Positions 10,980-21,776 of a DNA stretch of 64,000 nucleotides are shown piece by piece. Both the position numbers and the translations under genes were made by a program. Position 1 is the stretch's first letter, and each line of letters opens with the position of its first letter. The DNA is from Loxodes magnus (lineage: Eukaryota; Ciliophora; Karyorelictea; Loxodida; Loxodidae), in the NCBI GenBank assembly GCA_946699065.1, contig CAMPDV010001273.1:62001-126000 (forward strand). Direction: 5' to 3'. A model generated the notes under the pieces. It was not told the DNA's origin. It made no database searches and saw nothing but the letters and a program-made list of their open reading frames with translations.

Positions 10980-12700
10980 ATGATAAAAAAAAGCAAGGAA
11001 GTATGATAAACCAATAAGCAGAAAATAAAATTTTCTAAAAAGCTACTTTTTAAAGAAAATAAAATAGAAAACTTCATCTAAAAAATAAGAGTAATCTATC
11101 TCAATTTTTATATAGAGAGACATTTTAGAAATTATAACACAAGCAATGCAAAAATGAAATAATGTGCCTTATTAGTGGAACTCTTCAGTACCGATAGAGA
11201 GAATTTGGATAAAATATATTTTATACTAAAAATACCAACTGGACTTATCTTAACTTTTTTATCTAATTAAGAATATCTTAATAAATGCTCTAAATTAAAA
11301 AATGATAATGTTAATCTTTTTATATTTTAACAAGAAGAAAATATTAATGAATACTACAAAATAATAGCTACCTAATTCACTACTCTTTAGGTAAAAACTA
11401 AATTTTTATTCCGACAGAAAAATAGCTAAAAGTCTTCTGGAATTAAAAAAAAAATTTGCATACAATAAAAGGAAAAAATGACTTAATGATAGAACAAATA
11501 TGTACCTAAAATTATCAGAAATCATTTATCCAGAACATATTCCTACTTGACTGGATGAAAAAATTTAAAATATAAAGTTAAGTTAAGTCATCCGGCAATA
11601 TATGAGGATGTGTAAACTGTCTAAAAATGGACACAGTACTAAGTATTGTAGAAGATAAAAAGCATTCAAGTTAATAATAAATTGTGCTTAAGCTTCAATT
11701 AAAGTGGTAAAATATGTAAAAGAAATAGAATACTCAAATAAAAGAAACATAAATAAAAATAAAAAAATAAATAATATTAAAGAATTAAAAATATGAGTAG
11801 AAAACAAAATTTTGAACTCTAAAGAATAAAATTGCTTAACTAATTATTTAGATTAGACCTGAGATAGGCATAAATTCATAAAATAATAAAGATCATTTAA
11901 CTGAAAAAACAATTGGGAAAAAATCTTTTAGCAATTTTAGATCTATGGAAAAGCCAAAGTTTAATACCCTGAGGAAAAGGCTGCATTACCAAAACTCATT
12001 GAGCAAAATAAGTTCAAAGAAGTTACTAGCTTGTCTCCACAAATAATAGAGGCAATCATTTTCAATAATAAATAAAAAAATAATATCAGAAAAGACAATA
12101 TACATAGAACCTGAACTCAAATACAAACATTAGAGTAATTCGGCTTTGAAAAAGACTAAGCAAGTAACCATAAATTGATAGTTAATACTAAATGAGAAGA
12201 ATTAAACAATGAAGATCAAGAAAATTTAACTATTTGAAAAACTAATTAAATATAGGAACTGATAACATAAGAGGAATCAAGTCGAGCAAAGAAGAGTTAT
12301 GTAAATTCATGTTTGAAAAAGATATAGATATTATGGCAACTCAAGAAATTGCTACAGATTCAATTAAAGATATACACTAAATAATTGGATATCGTGCAGT
12401 TATAAAACCAGGAACTAAACTTAGTAAAAGAGTAGCTTTAAATATTAAAGAACAATTTTTATGCAGAGTTAAAAATCATGATGTAAATGGATTAAACTAA
12501 AATGAAATACTCAAAGGTTTCAGAATAACTTGTATGAGTATTGATGATAAACTTAAAATTATCCATGAATATGCGCTTATAATGCTTGAGTCAGAATAAT
12601 TAATTCCTTTCTATGAAAGCCTAAAATAATTCAAATACATAGCTAATAGTTTGCTTCACCACGAAAAAATAAAAAACCAAGTTTAAATGTTAATAATTGG
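10980..12700 (+). mobile_element. LINE-type retrotransposon remnant 2 (endonuclease, truncated)
   Basis: The plus strand encodes a Lys/Asn-rich N-terminal region from ATG 10980, including YSYLTGWKNLKYKVKLSHP near 11550 (remnant 1 has TYLSHPSIWKC in the matching place). A well-kept segment at 11950-12240 (EEKAALPKLIEQNKFKEVTS) is in another frame. The APE endonuclease start follows: NIRGIKSSKEELCKFMFEKD near 12255-12320, IDIMATQEIATDS, then YRAVIKPGTKLSKRVALNIK. The domain stops near 12690 at LIIGQKCF, where G-D-F-N should be. No reverse transcriptase follows. The frame change between 11950 and 12260 and the truncation show that it is dead. A 16-nt box at 11188-11203 (gtaccgatagagagaa) is also found in repeat E1. 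Confidence 0.7.
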
Positions 12701-12719
12701 CTAGAAATGTTTCTAGCTT

Positions 12720-12960
12720 CATCTGGTCTCTTTCATTATTTTCTTCTTCTCTCCGTTTTTGTAATCAAAATTGATTGTCTTCACTCTTTAAATTCTTCCA
12801 AAGGCTGGAGTTAGAAAACATTCCACTATTTGCGTCAATGACCCAATTAGGTTAAATTCTTCTAAATAATAGTTATTTGTGATCTCATTCATGTCTTTGT
12901 TGTTTTCTAATTCCTGGTCAGAATAGCGACATGTAAAATCAGGATAAATCTGAGATCTGG
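12720..12960 (-). pseudogene. short orphan coding fragment
   Basis: The minus strand reads as convincing protein for about 75 codons, including DQELENNKDMNEITNNYYLE and LTQIVECFLTPAFGRIQRVK, with many G- and A-initial codons. Neither end has a matching start or continuation, so this looks like a fragment of a larger gene or element left between LINE remnant 2 and repeat E1. Not recognised. Confidence 0.4.
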
Positions 12961-13140
12961 AATTCGATTCCCTCTAGTCAACTTCTCGTACCGATAGAGA
13001 GAACCCTCAACAATTAAGTCTTATCACACAATGGATCCATCCTTCCCTGTTTATGGTGGCATCTATTGCAAGAGTACTAGCACTGCAGACATGACTGCAT
13101 CAGATTGCCTACTCGGTCGAGTAGAAACCAAAATCCATTT
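12960..13140. repeat. GC-richer structured repeat E1
   Basis: This block stands out from the AT-rich background. It shares with E2 the box AGAGAGAACCCTC (12995-13007), the block CCATCCTTCCCTGT...TGGTGGCATCTA and the end block ACTGCATCAGATTGCC, followed by a CATCCATTT-like end. The order and spacing match E2, so both are members of one short interspersed family. The 16 nt gtaccgatagagagaa (12988-13003) also occur inside LINE remnant 2. It may be a SINE-like or other small non-autonomous element. In copy 2 it is cut in half by a deletion. Confidence 0.55.
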
Positions 13141-13375
13141 AAAAATGAATTACTATATAATAAATTTATTTTAATAAAGAGTCATTTTAAATTTAATAAA
13201 AACTATATAAACAAAAAAATAAATCAAAATATTAATGTTATTTAACTACATAATAACTATATATAAAGGGACTATAAAATATAAATATTTATATCAAAAC
13301 AGCAAAAATATATACGAATAAAATTATTAAAAAAGTATATAAATTATTCATAAATAAATAAATAAAAATGATTAT

Positions 13376-13408
13376 AGAGCGCGTAGCACCTCGATGGTGC
13401 ACAGCTCT
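13376..13408. repeat. 33-bp GC-rich imperfect palindrome
   Basis: AGAGC (13376-13380) pairs with GCTCT (13404-13408), and GCACC pairs with GGTGC around a 5-nt loop. It is flanked by very AT-rich DNA on both sides. In copy 2 (43531-43563) the right arm reads GGCGCGC instead of GGTGCAC, changing the inner pairing. Confidence 0.5.
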
Positions 13409-13600
13409 TTCAATATTAATATTTAATATTTAAAAATGTTCTCATGATTCTTGTTAAATTCTAGAGGTTTGATGAGTTATGTTAGCTTCTCCAAATGGGG
13501 AATCTTCTTATTAAAAATTATTCTAAAATCTTGAGTCAAATGCTTCAGTCTTCTTGAATAAGGTCCAAATAAGAGATAGTTATTAAGTTGGTAATTAGAA

Positions 13601-13765
13601 GGCCCGTCAGTCAAACTTTCATACTGCTAGAGAGAACCCTCGGGGTAAGTTAGGTACGTCTCAACAGAGCTCATCCACCCTTCCCCGTGGTGGCATCTAG
13701 TGAGAGATTACTCGCAATGTAGTATACACTGCACCAGATTACCAACCAGTTTGACTGACGCGGCC
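13601..13765. repeat. GC-richer structured repeat E2 with long terminal stem
   Basis: Second member of the E1/E2 family. Its ends form an inverted repeat: GGCCCGTCAGTCAAACT (13601-13617) against AGTTTGACTGACGCGGCC (13748-13765), 17 paired bases with one extra base. Inside are AGAGAGAACCCTC, then a possible hairpin CCACC...GGTGG, GGCATCTAGTG and CACTGCACCAGATTACC. The terminal stem suggests either a MITE-like element or a folded RNA gene; no known RNA family was recognised. Confidence 0.55.
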
Positions 13766-13769
13766 AACA

Positions 13770-14440
13770 TCCATTTTATATTATCCATAATAAAAATCCT
13801 TACAAAAAAAAGTAAAAAATATTCCTAAGCAAGAAAATTAAAAAATGATCAATAATAAAGATAAAAAAACTTAAATAAATCTTTAAATAAACCAAATAAC
13901 ATAAATCAAAAAAAGATAATAAGAAATATAATCTAATTAAAAAAAATGAAAATAAGCTATATTTATAAAAATTACGCAAAAAAAGATAAAAAAACTATTT
14001 TTTTAAATTTAATACGAAACTCCAAAAGCCAACAAAATTTTTTTAATTAAAAAAACAATTTAAAAATATAAGCATAATATTAGAATAAAATTAAAATAAA
14101 AGCTAATATTAAAAACATTTGCTAGAACTACGTAATAATGTTAAACCTAACAATAAAAAAATGTTACTCTTTAATTTACCTTTTGGTAAAATATTTTTTA
14201 GAAAGTTGTATATCGCTTTAAATCTAAAATTAACAAACGAACCCTTAGTTATTAAAACTTAATTTCACTCATAAAAGAAATGAGACAATGATCCTTTGCT
14301 TCCTTTGATGATATTTACAATTAACAAATACTCTAATTAATCTTTTTTATCTAACCTAAGATTTTTAAAACTTTTAATGACACTGTAAAATTAAAAAAAC
14401 TCAATGGTAATATAAAAAAACTATACAACGTCACTTAGTA
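13770..14440. other. A-rich spacer
   Basis: Long runs of A on the plus strand, with many short indels between copies in the A and T runs. Nothing convincing is encoded. Confidence 0.5.
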
Positions 14441-14449
14441 AATTTAAGG

Positions 14450-16260
14450 GAGAATTTTATCAGAAGAAAAGATCTAAGAGAAAATTGCAAAAATAGAAAC
14501 TTTAAGAAAGAAACAATTTTTTATACTAAACGACTTACTGGAAATAAATCCAAAAGTATAAAAGTTATTTTCATTAAGACAGAAGAACCATATATTGATA
14601 TTTCAAAACGCTTGAACATAATATAAGCTTATTTAGACAACAAATAGAGAATATTAGAAAATATATAGGAACATTTATTTAGAATTTATGCACTCAAGAT
14701 GCTTACTTTATATTAGAAAATACTTAAAATAAATAAAGATACTTCCTATATCTAGAAAATAATTAATGAATAAAAAAGAATTTGGTTGAAACTTGAAATA
14801 TAGTAGAAACTAAAGAAAAACTATTTTAATCTCATCAAGACTCATGAAAATAAAGATCCAAAAGGCTCGAAGTCCAATTTTTTTTTATAAATTAATCTGG
14901 GATATACTGAATAAAGGTGGCATCACAAATATAAAAGATGTTATGTCGTTTTTTCAATCATTCTAATTTATACTTAAGTATTAAAAGAACTGTTTATAAC
15001 TCCGCTCATAAGCGAATATCTCCCTTTTAGCTAAAAATTTCAGATTGAAATTATAAAATGAAATCATATAACTTTTCTTTTGAAACTTCAAAATGAATAA
15101 TTTAGTACTGAATATAAAAAAATGGAAACTGATTAAAAATCGCTAATTTAAGCTATTAGCGATTCTTCTTTATCTAGAAATAAAGAAGCTATGATCATAT
15201 AAAAGAGCATAGGCAGATGTTTACATCATCATAAATCTAGATTTTGAAAAAGCTACAACTGAAGAAAATAAACTGAATAGCCAATTTAATAAGACAGAGA
15301 CTAAAAGAATGTAGCTAATAGACAATAAACACTTTTCTTAGGGTATCATTAAGATAACTTAAATAATCCTTGGAGTGATATCACTAGTTGAAGCGTATTT
15401 TAAAAGATGAGAAATAAACTTATCAAAAGAAAAGATATTTTGCCGCCACAACTAATAAAGGATATCAAAAGTATCTTTTAGAAGTCTAAATAATAAGAAA
15501 AATAATAAAGATATTTAAGATATTTAGCATACAAAATAATTTAATTAGTCAAAAAGAAAATAATAGCGGAAATAAAATCTTGAAAGCAAATTATATAACT
15601 TTAAGCTTTATTTATTGAAGTAAAGAATCAAATGCAATCAAAGGAAGAAGAGTTTCAAACTAGTTAAAAATAGTTCTTAAATTAGATTAAAGAACTCGAA
15701 TAATAAATATAAAATCTATAAAATAATCAAATTATTCTTAATTAAAAATAAATCTATCAGATTAAGAAAATTATGAACAAACTAATTAAATGATTATAAG
15801 TAATCAAAATACAGTAATGGAATAATACAAAAGTATATATATAAAACTTATAAGAAATTAAAGAAATTTAAAATAAAAACTAAATGCTGGAAGTAATAGA
15901 AGACAATCATTAGTTCATTATAAATCTAGTGAATCTACAATGGTCATTTAAAATTCTTCGATATAAACTAACTTTTTTTATTGCTTAGTTATAGAAATTA
16001 AATAATAAGCTAAGAAAAAATGAAAAAATATTGTAAACTAAGAAGCAGCATCTTAATCTATAAAGTTAGCTTAATTATTGTAATAGATACATCATTTGCA
16101 ATGCTTCTCTTTAGAGTATTTATCACACTTATATGTTTATTAACACCTAAAGATAAATCCATTACAATAAAGAAGGAAATAGATTTAAATAATAGCATCT
16201 TAGTTAATTGTTGCTTAAAGTATATTAATATAATAAATAGCTTAACTAGAGTTCTAAATT
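14450..16260 (+). CDS. coding region C, putative coiled-coil protein
   Basis: Not recognised. Good coding stretches in changing frames include EEKIQEKIAKIETLRKKQFF (near 14470), EPYIDISKRLNIIQAYLDNK (near 14590), METDQKSLIQAISDSSLSRN (from 15123), INLDFEKATTEENKLNSQFN (near 15235) and a Gln/Glu/Lys-rich heptad-like part near 15620-15720 (KEEEFQTSQKQFLNQIKELE). The frame changes could be short introns. Copies 1 and 2 also differ by single-base indels in A runs (for example near 15830 and 16020), so it may be a decaying gene. Start and stop are not fixed; the outer limits given are where coding character is visible. Confidence 0.4.
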
Positions 16261-16993
16261 AAAAATAGTAGAAATAGGCTATTAGTCTAGATACACTATG
16301 ATTGCTATTTTTAATTTAACTTAATATACTCTTTTTTAATTTTAAATAGTAGCTATTTACGTATTAAATGATATATCTAAATTACTTATTTTAGACTAAT
16401 AAAGAGATACTTACTATTAATAGCTTATATTTAATAACTTCAAATGTAATTATAATAGCTAACTATATTTATATCTATAAGCTTTGCTTAGCTAACTACT
16501 AATTAAATTTCATAAATGTTAAGTATTTTTCTATTTAGTTATTATTTAAATGGCTTCATATCCTAGCTGTGGTTATTAGGCCTTTAAATTCTTGCTGTTT
16601 ATTCTTTTGCTTAGAGTACAAGCTTAACCTTCTTTAAAAACTGAAAAGTATCTAGCTAAATATCCTCAAAGCTGTTTCTCATATAGCTTTAGGTAATTTT
16701 CCTTTCCTTACAAAGGATTTAGTGCAACTATTTAGCGAGATCCTAATGATTTTAGTGAGATGGGTTATTTACCTTTCGGACTTTCCTGCTAGTTTGGTAG
16801 TTTAGGAAGATGCAACTATTGAATGCTATCTAATGGATTATGCGACTCTGAATGTTAAGTTCCAGAATGTGGATATGACTGAAAAGACTGCTAATTATAC
16901 TGTGATAATGCTCATTGTAACTCTAATTTATTCTGAATAAGTTAGATATAAAACTGTCAAGACTAGAGTTGTTTACATCCTTGTAATTAAATA

Positions 16994-17012
16994 GTAATTC
17001 TTTTATTTATAG
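16994..17012 (+). other. 19-nt intron of the giant gene (copy 1)
   Basis: gtaattcttttatttatag begins with GT, ends with AG and is AT-rich. Removing it joins phase-0 codons and keeps the cysteine-rich reading frame (HPCNQI before, NYQPCQLEMQGDGVC after). Without it the LNR pattern is lost. A 28-nt alternative ending at a later AG gives the same frame. It is identical in copy 2 (47153-47171). Confidence 0.75.
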
Positions 17013-17458
17013 AACTATTAGCCATGCTAACTAGAAATGTAGGGTGATGGTGTATGTCAATTTCAATGCTTCGAGTATTAATCTAAATTTGATTATTCAG
17101 ACTGCTGTTTTACTTTAAGTAGATGCACTCCAGATCTTATTAGAAACGGGTAATGCAACTATGAATGTTTAAATCCTATGTGCATTTAATTTGAATATGC
17201 TGATTGCAAAGACCCTTGCGAAGCAGCATCCTCAGGAAAATGTTCTTTTGATAAAATAAATAATAAAATTTGCAATGAAGAGTGCTTGAACAACGAGTGT
17301 GGATGAGATGCTATGGACTGCTTAGAAAATACACAACAAGATGCAAAATTCAATTCTTTCTCATAACTAAAGAACTCACCTTTTTGCTCGCCAGGTTGTT
17401 TATCCTAAGACTATGGAAATTAATTTAAGCAAACAGGAGATTAAAAGTGTGACTTAGC

Positions 17459-17494
17459 TTACTTTTCTTATTCACTTTTCTTTGAAAACTTATA
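17459..17494 (+). other. 36-nt frame-breaking substitution in copy 1
   Basis: Between the shared sequences gacttagc and actgttaatg, copy 1 has 36 nt (pyrimidine-rich, no GT inside) where copy 2 has 14 nt. Copy 2 completes a canonical LNR, so the copy 1 form is the derived one. Confidence 0.8.
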
Positions 17495-20400
17495 ACTGTT
17501 AATGAGACTAAGGTGACTGCTGTGGATAGAATGCTATTATTTATAACGAGGAAACTTAATAAAATTAAGAGTTCCCAGTTACTACCTGCTTTATAAAAAT
17601 GTCTCAAAAGGAAATAATAGAAAACGACGGAATTTTCGATCCTCAATGCTATATTCCAATGTGTGCTTCTGATCCGAACTTATTATAAACTTGAATAGAC
17701 TTCAATGATAGAATCTATCTATCATAAAATTAATATCAAATTAAATGGAAAGCTGTAAGCACTTTAGATGGAGTTTGTGACTAACATACTTCAGATTGAA
17801 ACGATTGTTGATAAAGCTCTTAACCTTGGCTGATAAACTGCAATCAAGCAAAAATGATCAAGAATTGTAACTGAAATATGATAGGAAATGGTGTTTGTGA
17901 TAAAGCTTGCTATGAAATATGATAATAAAGCTAGTTATGCAAAAAAGATGGAAACGATTGCTAAAAGTGTTTAGAGATCGATTAAAATTGTGTGGCCAAT
18001 TAGGAAAATAAAATTTGTGATTTAGCGTGCTATAATTAAGCTTGCAACTGAGACGGAGGAGATTGCTAGTAATGCTTAGATAAAGGATGCAAAATAGAAT
18101 AAATAGGTGATTAAGTTTTATAAGAGCAATGCTATTTCAGCGAATGCTTTTTTGATAATAATTAGGAAGGAAATGATGACTCCTAGAAATGTTTTTAAAC
18201 GGGCTGCAATATAGAAAAGTTAAGAAACGATAAATATGATATAGAATGTGATGTTTAGCAGTGTAACTATGATTCTATAGGATAGGAATGCAAAGAAATT
18301 CTTTAGGAGCATTAATTGTATGAATCATGTGTTATTAAAAATTAGAAATGCTCTAATTCCTTATGCTAATAGTTCAGTGAATGCGATTTTAAATGTTAAG
18401 CAAAGAAATGTTATGGAGTTGACAAAGAGCTTCATGATATTAAGTTAATAGGAAATGGAAATTGTGATGTAAATTTATTAAACTATGAATGCAATTTTGA
18501 TGGGCTCGACTGCTGCAACTAGAATTATTTAGCATCTTGTGAAAACTTAGGTTTAGCTTTGGATAATTTTTGTCATAATGGAGTTTTTAGTGATCAGGAC
18601 TGTAATTAGCCCCAATGTGGGTATGATAATGCTTAATGTTGTTATTATGCAAGTTAGTGGAATACTTGATATGACAAGTTCCCATGTTATCCTGAACTAA
18701 TAAACGATGGCTTTTGTGATTTATAGTGCTATATATAAGACTGTTGATACGATGGAAATGACTGCGATAAATGTTCTATAAGTATATGCTAAAGTTCAAA
18801 AATAATTGGAGACTACAAATTTGATAGTGAATGTTTTAGTTAAGTTTGTAATTTTGATACACATCCAAAAGTGATAGGAATGCTTGGAAGAGATATTACT
18901 TAGTATATTTATTTTAGTGATATCTGTCTAAGTAAATACACTGAAGAAAAAAGTTGGGAAGTAGTATTAAGATTACTAGATGAGTATTACTGTGAAGATT
19001 GGTGTAACGTAGTTGAATGTAATTATTGTAATAAGCATTGCAAGTGCTCAGATCCTTTACAGTCTGATATTGATCATATGTTAAGTTTATTTAGCTAAGA
19101 TGAACAATGAATTTTGTCTAATCTTTTATAATCTTAAATATGCAACAGTTAAGATTTAGGAAATAACTAATGTGACTAGAGTTGCAATTCTAAAGATTGT
19201 AGTTGAGATAATAGAGACTGTGTTTGTTACGAAAGCTAAGGAGTTTAGTGTGTGGATTACATGCTATTCAATATGATTTGTGATAGTATATGTAATAATA
19301 AATACTGTAATTTTGATTATTAGGATTGCTGCTAAACTGGCTATGAACTTAATTCAAATATTCAAATAGGAGATGGAGTTTGTTAGATGAGTTGTTAATA
19401 GTATAACTGAGATAGCCAAATTGATCCTTTTTATAACACTCTTCCGTATTAAAAGCCTGACTGTATGCTATGAATTAGACTTCCTCATAAATCTAATATC
19501 AACTATTAAATTTCCTTTAACGAAGCATTTTAGAGGATTCAAAACAATAAATGAGCTATCTACAATGAAGGCTGTCCTTTAGAATGTACAGAAAGTATTG
19601 TTACACCATAATAAAATGGAGCATATTGAAGAAATATTGGAACTCAGTATACTTTTAGCTAAACCTAATAAAGTTATGCTGAGTATAAAACTTCCAATTA
19701 GTAGTTTTCATGTTACTAATGAGATTAAGGGTATGAAAAATGTATGACCAAGGAATGTCTTTATGATGGAGCTGATTGTGCTTATTTATATGATGAAGAT
19801 GAAGGTTAATTTAAGTTTAATGAAGATATTCCTATTTTATAGTGTCATCCTTTCTGCTCAGTATGTTACTAAACAACTTAGAAATAAGATGAGATTCCTA
19901 AATACTGGAACTGTTGGTTTTGTAGGGAAGGATTTTATAGAATTAATTCATTTTGTATAGATGCATGTCCAGCAGGGTTTATCGAGAGTACGAATGATCC
20001 TAATGATCCTTAGTGTGTTTTAGGTACTGATTTAACAACTTTAGAGAATCCTTAAATCATTTATGTTACAAATAGAAAATTTCCTTTACCTTAGTTAAAT
20101 AAAAATGGCATAGAATACAATTTTTGTGACTTAGTATCTTCGCAATAACCAAATAGCATCAAGAACTTTACTAATGGTACTTATTAACCAGGTTGTATTG
20201 TCTATAAAGGACTAGGAACTTTCGAACGCCCTTATCTTTCATTAGCTGAAGCTTTAACAGAAGGAGTATAAAGGTAGTATGTAAAGATTTTATTATAAAG
20301 TGGAAATCATTACTTAGATAAACTAGATGAGGGATAAAGCTCAATGGCTCCTGAAGAAGCCACTTAATATTTTTTGCTTAGAAAAGCATTTTAAGAATAA

Positions 20401-21670
20401 AAAAGCTTATACAAGTAATTTAGAAAACTTACTATCTAAACACTTTACTGCTAAGATAATCTCAATACTAGCATTTCAAACTTAATATAATGTGTCTCAA
20501 ATGATAAGGATAAAGCTAAAATTATATTTCAGAGATCTGATATTCAATTGACTGTTTATAAAGGACATCTTTAATTTTAGAATGTTGATTTAGAAATGAA
20601 ACCATTCGTAAAGAATAGATAAACTAAAGGAATATAATGCAGCTTTTTTGATTAATGATCATGCAATATTTGTATTTAAGGGCATTTTTTTAAAGACAAT
20701 CCTTACATAGTTTAAGATGAATATGGCTATATTTGAAATTTTTAGTAGGACTTAAATTATTTTTCTTATGATATAGCAGGCGAATGTGTATAAAGCACAA
20801 ACTCCATTTTCAAAATAATAAAAGGAAAGTTGAGTTTCTATAATGTTTGACTTCATTAATTCACTAAAAAGAATAAAAACTATATTGAATGCTAGTGCTG
20901 TGATTTAGAGTTCAATGATACAGACTTTTAGTTCCTGGAATCAGGAAACTATTTCATTAATATGTACTGTGAAGATAATAAACTTGGTAGTGGAAGTTTG
21001 AGATATGGAAGAGGAAAAGTAAGTCAGATGAATAACTTTCATTACCTAATCCTTGAAAATTACCAATTTTCAATTACCGATTTTTCTTTTCCTGGATTCT
21101 TGAAAGCAAACTAAGCAGATCTAATTTATATAGAGGGAGTGACTTTTGAAAGTAACTATATTTGGTCTAATTTATAATTGAACACATATAGTGAAATAAA
21201 TGGCCTACTTGATATTTAGAACTGTAAGTAGCTCTCCTTGGTAAATAGCATATTTTACAGAAATGTTTTATATAGATCAACAATGATAAAAATAAGCTAC
21301 CCTAAAAAGTTTAAGGAAGAGGACTTAAGTAGACTAAGTATAATAGTTGATAACTGTACATTTGAAGAAAACTTTGCAAGTAGGAATGGAAGTGTAGGGT
21401 TACACTTGATACTTTCTGAAGATATTGCTAACATTTGGATTAATAACTCTAAATTTATACATAACACTGGAGATTTTTACTATAAATATGAAGGTATTTA
21501 GAATAAAGATACCTACTGATAATTCGCAACTCCATCTGTTATACTAATGACATATGATTATGGATAAAGGCAAAAGTCAGAAGAAAGTGAAAAGGATAAA
21601 GAGTTTAGAGTTGAGAACTCGCTGTTCAAATAAAACTATGTAGTTTCTATAATTTGAGTAGTTAAGTATA

Positions 21671-21776
21671 GAAAGGTTTATTTCTATAATACTTCATTTG
21701 AAGAGAACGAAAGATATTCTGAAGAAAGGTTTATTTCTATAATACTTCATTTGAAGAGAACGAAAGATATTCTGAA
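21671..21776 (+). repeat. 53-bp tandem duplication in copy 1
   Basis: Two perfect 53-bp units (21671-21723 and 21724-21776), each starting gaaaggtttatttctataat. Copy 2 has one unit. Since 53 is not a multiple of three it shifts the frame, here back into register after the upstream lesion. Confidence 0.93.

Noticed and set aside
12910..12985. tRNA-like stretch with a B-box-like AATTCGATTCC and a small anticodon-like hairpin
   Set aside because: The T and acceptor stems do not pair and the base before the supposed anticodon is not T. At most a degenerate tRNA-related tail of a short element.
13800..14450. Possible telomere or CRISPR-like repeats in the A-rich spacer
   Set aside because: No regular unit such as CCCTAAA or CCCCAAA and no evenly spaced repeats; only A and T runs.
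19763..19960. Standard-code open frame inside the giant gene (also at 49900-50097)
   Set aside because: Out of frame with the Cys-rich reading that continues on both sides; a shadow of the giant gene.
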